Of a stretch of 64,000 nt of DNA, positions 1-12,800 are shown piece after piece. The translations under genes were made by a program, and so were the position numbers. Position 1 is the stretch's first letter. Every line of letters begins with the position of its first letter. The notes below the pieces were generated by a model. It had not been told where the DNA came from. It did not search any database and saw nothing but the letters and a program-made list of their open reading frames with translations. This stretch comes from Zygaena filipendulae (lineage: Eukaryota > Arthropoda > Insecta > Lepidoptera > Zygaenidae): contig OU015653.1 in assembly GCA_907165275.2 (NCBI GenBank), positions 12,802,001-12,866,000 of the forward strand. The letters run 5' to 3'.

Positions 1-280
1 TAGTGGAAAACTTTTCTAGCAATTACTGAAGTATTGTTTAGTTTGACATTCAGCAACGATTGTTAACGGCAGCTTTTTCATTTGCTTGAAGTTATCGTGA
101 CGTCAAAGTTGCCCCACATTGCACAGTTTAATTGCTTGTGCAATTTATCATAAAAAATGTCAACGTTTAAAATATTGTGTTATTAGGTTTTGAATCTGAA
201 AGGAAATTCCTTAATTTAAATTGGAAAAAAGTGAAAGTGGAAATAAATTATAAACAGTGTTAAAATTTAAAAATACTTAA

Positions 281-465
281 GCTTGTGAGTTTGTGACGTT
301 GTAGGAGGTTATCTCTAGATCCACTGAACCGATTTTAAAAAATATTTTACTTATAGGTAGCTACGGTAGTCCTGAGTGTCATAAGCTGACGTACTTTTTA
401 TTCCGACATTACCACCGGAACGCCGAAAGTACCGTGGGTGAAACCGCGGGGGACAGCTAGTATTA
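281..465 (-). repeat. Short element, C-family (reverse)
   Basis: C-family is my name for the commonest repeat here. Its + form starts ACTAGCTGTGCCCCGCGG, then TTTCACCCGCG, TTCCCGCGGGAATTCCGG, GATAAAAAGTACCC, and often ends TTTATAATATTAGTAGGAT. This copy reads GGTGAAACCGCGGGGGACAG then CTAGTA at its right end and has the AGATCCACTGAACCGATTTT middle of one subfamily. It lies in the intron before exon A. Confidence 0.75.
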
Positions 466-653
466 TCTATACCTAAAACTTAGCTATCAGGATAGTAAAA
501 AGTTTAAATAGTAAAAATGTAGTAGCAGCTCTACTTTCAGCGCGAGTTTAAATATAGGTAAATAAGTTCAAATGGTTTATACCTATATGTACTTGTTTCC
601 TAGACTTTAAAGTGAAGCCTAGTTCAGGTAATATTCTTTAACGTTTCCCTCAG

Positions 654-876
654 GATCGGTATACGATAGAAGCGAATGAGAGTAGATCAGTACTGACGTA
701 TACACCGGTGTCGGACGTGGACTACGGCACTCTGTCGTGTCGGGCGACCAACCTGGCCGGGCAACAGACGCTGCCGTGCGTGTACACTCTACTGCCGGCC
801 ACAAGACCCGACCCGCCCACCAACTGCACAGTGTACAATCTGACGGACGATTCATTGGATCTACTCTGCGCCCCGG
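654..876 (+). CDS. Exon A: Ig-domain end and start of FnIII domain
   Basis: The acceptor is TTTCCCTCAG ending at 653; the donor GTATGC starts at 877. It encodes 74 residues and the first base of a Gly codon. It is GC-rich compared with the flanking intron. DVDYGTLSC is the Tyr/Cys corner of an Ig fold, and RPDPPTNCT opens the FnIII-like domain in Sidestep proteins. No start codon belongs here; the frame is open from the acceptor. Confidence 0.85.
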
Positions 877-3800
877 GTATGCACGTACTATTCATACTAC
901 ACGATAGTGTTTACTAATAGTACGGACCGCCAAGAGGGGATTTGTGGATTAGCTAAAGCGCGTCAGATGAACATAAGGGGGGTACCTTGCACCATGTTGA
1001 GTACCTCCACCAAATATAGGCCCTCTACACTGGTGGGTGCGTCTAGAATAACCGATCAGATTAGTAAAAAAAAATCGATAACTCGAAATACTCGAGCGCG
1101 TCAGATTAAGATATGGTGGGTTAATTACATAGTGAGAAGTATGTATATGAATAATCTGACCATTTGAACGTGACGTAAAGGAGTTAGAGGATCACAAACT
1201 TGCAAAAAAAAAACGCAACTTCGACATTCTCGAGCGCAGTTGATTTATTTTTTATTTTAAAGTAAATAACTCAAGGATAGCGGGAAAAATATAATCTGCC
1301 GATTTTCATAAGCCGAAGAAACAAAAATCGTCTTCGAATCGAACGAGCAGCTGCAGTGAAACATGTACCTATTCATATCTCTGTCTTTCTTTCCCTTTTA
1401 CTTTTTCTCTATCTATCACTCTCTCGCACCGTCCTCACACTACTTTCCGTCGCCATAACGTCATCACAGTATACCACGGCGCTAAACGTGTCGAATTATA
1501 ACTTTTTTTGGTCGGTTAAAATAAATATTAAAATAAGTTAAGGTAAGTATTACATCAAACTATAGGTTCACCTTTCACTTTAATGTAATTATATATATAT
1601 TATATAATAAAGCTCATCACAAAACAACGCGTTCATGTTATTATATGTAAAACGAAATGGCTTTTTTGTGCTTTAAAGTTAGTTTTGTGAATAATATTTT
1701 GTGAGCTTTTACATATTTCATAGAAATATAAAGTGTGTTTTTTGTGAACAAGAAATAGCTCATAAAGTTATTAAACTTACATCAGAAATAAAAATAAATT
1801 AAAAATAAATCATAATTTTTGTTTCTAGCAGTCAGATTAATAATATCCCTCAAAATTATTGTCAGATTTTAAGCCAACATAACTTGGACTGCAAGCTGAA
1901 CCTTCTGTAAAATAATCTGACACGCTCGAGTATTTCAAAATTGAGATTTTTTTTTGCATTTTCAAAAATTCGCTACTACCTTGCGTCACCTCCAAATCGG
2001 CAGATTTTCGAAGGGGTGCATTTTTAAGGCTCACTTAACATCCCCTTTGAATATCTGACGCGCTCGAGTAAATGTTTTTTTTTTCATTTTCTCCCCTTCC
2101 GGATGGCCACCCCCACCACGCAAATGGGCAGATGAATATATTTTCGATATCAGAGACACCTTGGAGTATCTAAACTACAATATCTGACGCGCTCGAGTAT
2201 TTCCATTTTACTATTTTTTTTTACATTTTTGAAAGCCTGTAGAAGCTAAACCCACCGGTGAATGAAAAAATATCATATAACCTTATTTTGTTTATATCTC
2301 CTAATCTTCAAAACCCAATAGGTCCCAACGACGCTCGAGTGTCTCCCGAATTAGCATCGGTATCTCCCGTACTATAAGAGCCTGTCTAGATGAGGCGTTT
2401 TACGCGCGAGTCGAGAACGCGCGTGTTCCCGAGATACTAGAGCCACATAGATCCCGTCCAGAACTCTCGCGCGTAAAACGCAACGCGTCGGCCTCTCGAC
2501 TCGCGCGTTCTCGACACGCGCGTAAAACGCGTCATATGGACAGGCTCTAATATATATTATAATACTATACTTATGTGAGCTTATTTTAAAAGCTTTTATT
2601 TAACATGCAATGTATGTATATAACTATGTTTGTACGAGTGGAATCTTGCAACTCAATTTTGAAGCAGACATCGTCAACTGATGAGCTGAAATTTTGTATA
2701 CACGTTTATTTCGGATGACAATGCATGGTTTATTCTTTTTAGCGCATTTGAATAAAAGCTTGGTTTATAAAAATGCTTTTTAAAAAAGTTTTTTCTATCG
2801 AGACTTATTTTAAACTTATTTTTCTGGACCCCTGATAACGTGTGTGTGAAATTTCACATGATTTCACCCGCATTAATTTCAGTGATACCGCGGGAATTCC
2901 AGGACGAAAATTAAAACGTATCCTATTCCTACGTCATTTTTCTTACTCCTGACAACGTGTGTGCAAAATTTCATTATGATCGTATGAGCGTTTAGGGCGG
3001 ACGAAAGTAACTGACAAACAGACAGACAGATGCATAAACAGAGTTTCTTTTGCGTTTACAACATTAGTATGGATACGAATGTAACTTTGTCAACTACCTT
3101 TCACGCCTGAAACTCTCACAGATCTCCTCAAAGGACAAAGGAAACTTTTAACCGGAAATAGAGTTCCCAAGGAAATCCCGAAACTCACGTGGGTGAAGTC
3201 GCTGGAAATAACCAGTGCACAGCTATAGTATTAAGTTACATAATTGATTTCAATGTCCATTAAAATTATAATTTATTTCTATCCAGCCACATTTGATTTG
3301 TTTATGTTTTAACAGCTTTCAGCTTTATATAACAGATATATTAAATATTCTCTTTGATGTAAATCTTACGCATATAACATATTTATTTTCGGTCGCTAAA
3401 AAAAATTATAATATATTTTTACTTATCTGATATTATCCTGTAAGTAGGTACTTACCCTGACAAATCACGTGTCTTCAATGATAACATATATTGTATACTA
3501 GTACTCAATACGCTGATAATGTCCTTACCGAAGGTTTATTTACCTGAAGGTTAATCCTTGGACCCATATTTCCAATCTCGCATTATAATGACCAAAATGT
3601 ATTTAGGCTTACCTCATGTGCCATCAAATTTAATATTGGCTTACCTTAAGTAAATCTTTTAAGAGATATTCCTATCCATACAAACTTAATACACAACTAA
3701 ATAATTTCAAGAGTTTGATTAATATTAATTAATATACTTAATTTTATTCTTTATACCTCGAGATTTTTTTTGCATAACATATAAATAAGTGAAATTAAGG

Positions 3801-6800
3801 TGTCTGTTTGTAATTCCATATTAACAGCTTTTCACTAAATGCATATTATGTACCATACGGTACTTACATGAAAAAATATATTTTTAAAATTACTGTCTGT
3901 CTGTCTATCTATTTTGATTGTGTGTTTGTTCCGGCTAATCTCTGAAACAGCTTGACCGATTTTAACAGGACTTTCATTCGCAGATAGCTGATGGTATAAG
4001 GAGTAACTTAGGCTACTTTTATTTTGGAAAAAAATAGTTCTTGCGGGAATTCCAAAACTAACGCGAGTGAAACCGCGTTACACAGCTAGTACTTACATAA
4101 AATTAATTGAAGTTACGTGGATGATAAAATAATTATAGACTAAATTAAAGAACCATTTCATTTTTAAACATAAAGTCCACTTTTTAAGTTATTGAATTTT
4201 CTTCTTCAGGCAATTATGGTATGATGAGATAAAAATACAAAGAGATCATAATAATATATAAAAGAAAAATTTTTTCATAAGAACGTACTCTTGGAGGAAA
4301 ATTAAGGGTCATACTTAAACTTCAATAATTATATTACACGATATTCCTCTGACCTAAAAACGTGACGTCCTTGTATCCAAGGATAATATTACTTTTGGCA
4401 ATTTACTTGCCACCAAATTTGGTATTCCCAACAAAAGTCACTTTATCTCTTCAGTATTATTTTTTTTTTTTCGGGAAAAAAGATGAAATTGAGTTGTTTC
4501 AATGGACCAATTTTATCAAGCTTTCAATTAAACTCAATAAAGTTTTAATACGAACATGGCTCAATATTTTCGTCGAAATTTTTAAGTGTTCATCCGATAT
4601 TTCTCTGATGATTTATGGGTATGGGTAATAATACTCCATTATTTTTCATGGTGAATAGAGACGAGATAAGAAGGCTACGTATGTAGACTAAAAATAGCTT
4701 ATATTGCCTTTTCAAATTCAGTACTTTTACCCTTATGGATTGAATTTATAAAAACTATATTTATGATATTGCGTTTTTATTTTAAACTAGCTGTGCCCCG
4801 CGTGAGTGTTTCGAAATTCCCGCGGAAACTACTTTTTCCAAAATAAAAGTAGTCTATGTTACGTCTTGTAACATCAGCCATTTGCCAGTGAAATCCCTAT
4901 TAAAATCGGTCCAGCCGTTTCAGAGATTAGCCGGAATAAACAGACAGAAAGACAAAAAAATTACATTTCTTTTTTTCTTTCTGTAAATAGGACTTACCGT
5001 AACTGTACATAATTTAGTGAAACGCTGTTAATTTGAAATTACAAACAGACACTTTAATTTTATTTATATGTCTAGATATTATAATCATGAAATTGATTTA
5101 AGTTTCGTGAAAAATGCATTATAATTTATGACCCATAACAACAACCCGACACGTTTTGACTGTTCGAAAGCATTTCTCTCCGAAGAAAACGAATACTGTC
5201 ATTAATCCATTTCCTTAAATTTTAGGATACGAAGGAGGTCTTCAATGTGTATTTATAGCTGAGGTGTGGGCGAACGAAGGTCTGGTTGTGAATTCCAGTC
5301 AAGGATCAGCTCTATGGAACTTAAGAAGACTGGGGGCCAATAGACATTTGTTAATTATTGTATACGCTGTCAATGCGAGAGGGAGGTCAAAACATATAGA
5401 ACTCTCCGTTGAAACTGCACCCAGACTGTCACCAAGAACTGGTGAGATAATCTATATCTATACTAATATTATAAAGAGGAAAAATTTGATTTTTTGTTTG
5501 TTTGTTTGTTACGATTTAACTCAAAAACTGCTGGACTGATTTCAAAAATTCTTTCACCATTAGAAAGCTACATTATCCCTGAGTAACGTACCCTATATTG
5601 TAATCCGGAATTCCCACGGGAACTCCAAAATTAATGCGGGTGAAACCGCGGGGATCAGCTAGTCGATTTATAAACGGAACACATAGGAACAAATGTCAAT
5701 TATGAAGCCAATCTCATCACTGTTCATGAGATTATTTGTACAGTTCTAAGGCCGATTTTAAAGGGTGAAAGTTATTTTCATGTTTTTAAATATGTAGTAA
5801 ATGTAAGTGATTTTCACTGTTGGTACCTATCTGTGTCCGCTTATATTTCCTAAACTATGTAACGGATTTGGATATGGTTTTCGCAACGTTGATTTACAGG
5901 CATACAGTATTATGTGCTAATCTATTATAATATTATGTTCTACTAGCTGTTACCCGCAGTTTCACTGGCATTAATTTCAGAGATCCCGCGGGAGTTCCGG
6001 GATAAGAAGTGGCCAAGTTATAACTCCTTATAACATCAGCTATCTGCCAGTGGAAGTTTCGTTAAAATTGGTTCAGCCGTTTTAGAGATTACCCGAAACA
6101 AACAGACAGACAGAACGACAGAAAGACAAAAAAAAAATTAAAAATAGATTTTTTGATGTTAGTAGGTACCGTATATACTTTCGCATGCATTTAGTGAAAA
6201 GCTGTTAATTTGAACTTACAAACAGAAACTTCAATTTTATTTACACGTCTAGATGTCTAGATTAGTAAACTTATAAGTGTTTCCTTATTTGTTTTTTAAC
6301 CAGAAGCACAAGCATCATGGGAGGTCAACTGGGCGGTCGGTGGAGTGATCGGTGCCGCTCTGACGGTGGCGCTGATACTGTGCCTCGGCCTTGTTGTGAC
6401 TAGGTTAATGCACAGATCTAGAGATTACGAAGGTACTATGATTTTTTATTTCGAAGTCTCTAACACTACGTTATACTTTCGTGATAACGTTAATTGCGAT
6501 AGTCATTTGTTTATTACTTTTCTTCCGCGGTTTCACCAGCGTCAATTTCGTAGATCCCGCGGGAACTCCGCGACAAAAACACGCTATACCCTTTTGTGTG
6601 CCCCTGACAACGTATTCAAAATTTAATGCAGTTTCACCCGTGTTAATTTCGGAGTTTCCGCGGGAATTCCGGGCTAAAAAGTAACCAATGTCCTTTTCTG
6701 TATTCTGTCAACTGTACGAAAAATTTGATCGGTTGAGTCTTACGGCCGCACTCAGAGTCGACTTTAATGATTAGGTACTTAGTTAAGTATAGATTTTTAA

Positions 6801-9800
6801 AACAAAATTGCCGCAATCAGAGACGTTCAGTTAATTAATGTTAGTTGGCATTTAATGAGATGTAACTTAATTAGTTAAATGGCAATTAACATTCATTTAT
6901 TAAACTTGTCTGATTGCGGCAGTTTTGTTTTAAAAATCTATACTTCACTAAGTAATCATTAAAGTCGACTCTGAGTGCGGCCGATAGTCCATCATAATTT
7001 CTGTGGCTTTTTTTACATACCTAGCCTCTTAATATAAAACGCGCTAATGCCCCGACCCTGCTACGTCACGACTTTACTACGCTGTTTTTGAAGCGTTGCC
7101 TTGATTCTGTTACTATTTTTATATTCTTTGTTTGTACAGTTACCTTGCCAAAGAACCACAAGCCGTCGATACCGGCAAGGGGATCACCATATGGAAACGA
7201 TGACCGCAATCCTGACCTAATTCCAGCGAGTAAAGGTAAAATAATATAATAATATAATAATATTTAATAATATATAATATATAATATATAATAATAATAT
7301 TTAATAATATAATATTTCTCGTATCTATATATCAGTATTTATATATTTCATTATTATTGAAATTTATTATGCAGATATTAATGCCGCACTATCTACCTTT
7401 CTTTTTACATCTCTCTCTACCAGAGGAGGCTGCCTATGAAAAAATTGCTTTCAGCAATATAGGTCGCCTCGTTGTACGTATCCATATGTTTCTGTGTTTT
7501 GTAAATTTTGTGTCTTCTACTGTGTGTGCAATAAAGTATATTTGATTTGATTTTTGATTTGATAAATGATAAAATATTAAATTTAGGTGTATTGTCGTTA
7601 CGTTACTATAAATAAGTAAAAACATATTGGGTACTATCGTAAATCCTCTGTTATGAATAGGTACCTAAGACGTAATTAGGACTAGATTTCTACTTCAAAA
7701 AATACAATAGGTAGGTACAGTAAATATTCAGTCAAAACTATAAACAAATTCCATGACTTTCGAACCGCGTAAGTGAAGACAAAAAAGAAAATAGAAAACC
7801 AATACGGTTCAGAGAAACTAAATTGGGTAACGATATCTGTCTGCACATTTCCCTTTTTTCCAATCTTCTTTATCGCCAGTCGTTTTAATTTGGAAAAGGG
7901 TCAATACGCTTATGGAGCAGAAATTTAAATCTGCCGACGGGGTCGCTTCGTTTATTAGAAACGGGCTTATAAAAAAAAAAGGCAACGCCATAACTTCAGC
8001 GTAACGTTATGTGTATAGAGAAAACAATAATCACATGTACGATGGAATCGTTTCCGAAGTAGGTACCTATTGAAAAGTAATAAACAAGGTCGATAAAAAC
8101 AATAACGCAAGCACTTTCATTGGAAAAGGGTCGGGCTGAAATTCCTCGTAATGTACGGCTATAAACGCCTAAGCTGTAATTTTCTTTGTCGTGTCATCAG
8201 TTATTTATTTTATGTCACGCTTTTGGTTTGTGGATTGCTGAAGTTGTCTTTCGGTAATTAAATTTGATTTTTTTATATACTTACAATATTTTCAATAGTT
8301 ATACGTATCTATTATATAAGGTGCTCCAAAATTAGCTGCAAATATTTACAGGGCTGAAAGTATAGGTTATAGATTTAAGCAAAAAATAATACTATTAGAA
8401 TATGAGGAAAATAAATACATTGAAAAAAGAGGCATGCGCCACACACACTGCGAGCAATCCATCAGCCGGTCGGTTGGTCAGCAGGTCATTGATCTTAAGA
8501 TACTGGCGCTGTGTGTGTAAAGCTCTTGAGCGGAGAGCGCCTGCACAGGTTTCCAAATTTATTTTATGTTTTTTGTATATCTTTTATATAAAATTTTTTA
8601 TCGGTATATACTTTCCACCCTGTAAATATCTGCAGTTAACTTTGGAGCACCTTATACATTTAAAAATTAATCCCCATTTTCCTTTGTCATCCGATAACTT
8701 GAGAACAACTCGACCGATCACCATTAAATTTTGCATGCACGTTTCAGGGATATAGAGAAGGACATAGGGTACTTTTTGTCCTGGAATCCACGTTTTCACG
8801 CTGAAACCTTGAAACTATCGGGAGTGAAACCGCGGGGAACAGTTACTTAATTTTTCATAAACCTCCCAAAAAGTTTAAAGTCTTATATAACAAGCAGTAC
8901 CCCGCGGTTACGCCTGCGTGAGTTTTAAAATGTCCTTCAAGTTTAAAATCTATCGCCTAGCACCTCAAACATCCAAGAACCGTCAATTATTATAATTTAT
9001 TATAATGTATTTACAGTGAAATTTCTATAAATAAATAAATAAATAAATTCGTCACAAATTTCTGCATTTCGTCGCCCTAGTGCTTGAATCGATCAATTTG
9101 TGGTAAAAGTACTTTTATATGTAGTTTCACTAACAACTGATTGTGTTTTACACTGTATATCATCTCTCATGTGAAATTTGCATTTTGATCGATTGGCGAA
9201 CGAAACACTAGGGCGGCAATTTATAATAACGATTCGAAAGTACATAATAATTTAAATGGTGATTTCAATGTAATTCTTGACATGGTGAATTTTTGTAGTA
9301 TCGAAAACGACACTTACGCTCTGGCCACAGTCTCGGCGGCGGCGGGGGCGGCGGCAAAAACAAATGGTAGGCAACATACGAAGTCGGCCACAGCTATCAA
9401 CGGCGCGAGCTGTGGCATACTTCTTATGTTGTCTACCATTTGTTTTTGCCGCTGCCGCCGCCTCCCCCGCCGCCGCCGAGACTGTGGCGCCGCCCTTAGG
9501 CTAGCTGATACCGGCGAAATTGCTCGCATGAGTTTCGGGGTCGTTTCGAGAAATTTTTAGAAATAAAATATAATATCCTGTATATTGACTAGGGACATAA
9601 GCTGCGTATGTACAATGTACGAGTTTCGTTCAAATTACATTTCTGTGAGAATTTGTCATGTGATATTATAGAGTACGACAAATAAGTGTTTTGGTCATTA
9701 GTGCGGTAATAATTTCCACCTTGGCTTGGGCGGTAACCCACTCTATTGATTTGAAATGAACCGTCATCACATACAGTTATTATTCGTACCTATACATATA

Positions 9801-12800
9801 ACATGTCGGCATTTTGTATAATGTCAAAGACAACACACATACGCACATATAAGCGTTGTGGTCACAGTTCAAAACATAACCTAACATAGCTAGTTGGGAT
9901 GCTCGCAAATAAAACACAATAATAGAGTTATAACATCAGCACTTTCAACCCTTTGTTATACAAAACTAGCTGTGCCCCGTGGTCCCACCCACGTGAGTGT
10001 TGGAATTCCTGCAGGATCTCCAAATTTCTTTCATAAAAACCTTCTCCTCACAATAACAACACAAAAAAGAATTAGCGAAATTGGTCTAGCCGTTCACCCG
10101 TGATGCCGTGACCAAGGGAAATGGGAATTAATTTATATATTTATATATATATATATATATGATATTTTTATATAGGTATGTAGATTATAGAATGAATATA
10201 GTAGAAGATAACAGCAGATATTTATCTGCTATTATAATGAAAGCTGACTAACTTATGATGATAACATAACACAATATAACTGAGGGCAGGGAAAGGTATG
10301 ACCGAGACTATTAGCTGAGCGACACATCTAGAACCAACTAGAAACTATTAAAATGAATTGCACCAACATAGAAGTTGTGCATCATACCAGATATCCGTAG
10401 GGAACACGGAGCAGTTTCTGGGACTTGCGACCCAGGTGTAGGTTTAATGGGTACCCTTTCCAATGCATGAACGCTCACCTCCACTGCCCGTGCTCCCGAC
10501 TTAAGCAAAACTCTGGAAACAATTAGATGACACAGCACACGTAATCACTATAGCCACTCTAGATTGATACGACACTGATACGACACTATAACTGCACTGA
10601 ACCGAACACAAAGTAACAATGAACCGTCGCTTACGCATACCCGCATTTTATAACAAGTTCTAACAAAGACGAGTCGGGCAATGGAGTGGAGCGGGGGAAC
10701 GAACTTACTACCACCGCCATTCGACGGCGGGAAACAACAGTTACTTTTAATAAAACTACCCTCTCGCCGACAGGTACATAGATACCAGCCGTTAGTAAAC
10801 TGGTTCTTATCTCAAATATCTAGATAAAAAAAACTTTTTATTTTATTTTTTGGTCATAAACGATCATGTAAGAGTCATTCAACTCTTATTATTATCATTT
10901 GCCGCTCTCCTACGCGCCGATAAAAATATCTTAGATTTCCACTAAGGCTTTCTGTTTTAATATTGTTTCTCATTTATATTTTTAGTTACATGTGAATATG
11001 AATTATCGTAGCCTTAAATATGCCCCTCGTCTATAATTACCAGACATTTGAATAGGTAGTGTGATCCCGGGAAATGGATGTTTCATGTATATGTCAATAT
11101 GGATATAGCTCCCGGGATTCCGGGATATGAATATTATTTAAATTTCAATCAATATGTTTTTAGCTGTAAGAGGATATAATATAGCCGTAGACCACATTAA
11201 CTAACGAAAATGTATTTTTTTTTTCTGAAATTGGCAACTTTACTTTAATTTTTTTTTCTAAAAAGGGCATGTCTGTGTGTCTGCATGTATCATGCACAAA
11301 CTATCATGTAAATACAAAAAAAATCGCTTTCGGCCTATATCTATAAAATTAACTAGGTATTCCCTGCGGTTTCCCGGGTTACAATATAGCCCATGACACT
11401 CACAAATGAAATGGCGTTCTATTGGCAAAAGAAATTTCAAATTCGGTTCAGTATATCCAGAGATTACTTCCTACAAGCTAACAAACTCACAGAATTTACC
11501 TCTTTATAATATTAGTATAGATAATTTTTGTCCCGTAGATCGCGAGGATATACCAAAATTCATGTGGGTTAAAACGCTGAAAACAATCAAACATAAACTT
11601 GATTCCCTTATCCATCATCATCATCAGCCTGCAGTAGTCCACTGCTGGATATAGGCCTCTCAAAAAGCTTACCTCTTATCCCGGTTTTCGGCCACCCGCA
11701 TCCATCATTCAATAATTTCTATCAATTCAATCATTGGCTACCGTTTTTTCATTCTCAGATAAATTGTTTCAACAAGACTCGGTATTTACATTAAAATAAA
11801 TGAGTTGGTAGATACAATGCTTTGCTGTGCAAAATTACTCGACTTTATCATTGTTCATTGAAATTTCACAGTCGCAAGTCTGTTAGTTATTTCATTTGTA
11901 TGCAAATTTGCTTACAATAGTCTAATGAATTATTACAACGGTTCTACCTAACTATGTAGGTATTCAATTTATTTGAGTTCATTCATTATGATATATAAAA
12001 TTTTATGATCTTACAATTAAACCGTTTTAGTCTGTGCAAGCTTATTGTTCTTTTGAGTAACCTTCCATAGGCTTCTATTAAATCCATTCCATTAATTCCG
12101 TTAAATTCCGATAAAGTTTGTTTTTTAGGGTTTCGCACCTCAAAAAGTAAAAAGGAACGATCCTTTGAGTGATCCAAAGTGATCTTATATGGACAGGTTT
12201 ACAAATTAGGTAATACGCGTAGAGGTATCAAGTTGAAATTCATAAAATACCTGTTTATAAGTTTTTGGGATGACAAGTTTATTTGCAGTTGATAAATTGA
12301 CCGCGACTTATACGTACCTATATTGTATCAATTTATATTTTACTAGCTGTCCCCCGCGATTTCATCCGCGGTAATTTCGGAGTTCCCGCGGAGGTTGCGG
12401 GAAAAAAATACTCTACGTCCTTCAGTTCCCGAGGGAATTCCGGGATAAAAACTATCCTATCTTTTAAGTTGGCCCATATTATGAATGGTTACAAAAGTTT
12501 ATTAAAATCCGTTCAGTAGTTTCGGAGTCCATCGCGAACAAACAACGTGACATGTGATTTATATAGGTATATGAGATTAGACTAGCTGTCCCCCGCGATT
12601 TCATCCGCGGTAATTTCGGAGTTCCCGCGGGAATTCCAGAATAAAAACTATCCTATCTTTTTTCAGTTGGGCTTAATTACAACATAGTGACCAAATTTCA
12701 TCATAATCGATTCAGTAGTTTAGGAGTCCATCGCGGACAAACAACGTGACACGTGATTTATTTATATTAGACTAGCTGTCCCCCGCGATTTCATCCGTGG

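Noticed and set aside
8402..8799. Frames of 117 (+) and 71 (-) codons
   Set aside because: They lie across a TIR MITE and a reversed short element.
9282..9560. Ala/Arg-rich frames on both strands (92 and 71 codons)
   Set aside because: They mirror each other because the DNA is a palindrome.
9565..9960. Search for tRNA or other RNA genes in this and similar gaps
   Set aside because: No cloverleaf or box pattern seen; the only tRNA-like signal in the window is the SINE at 19354-19622.
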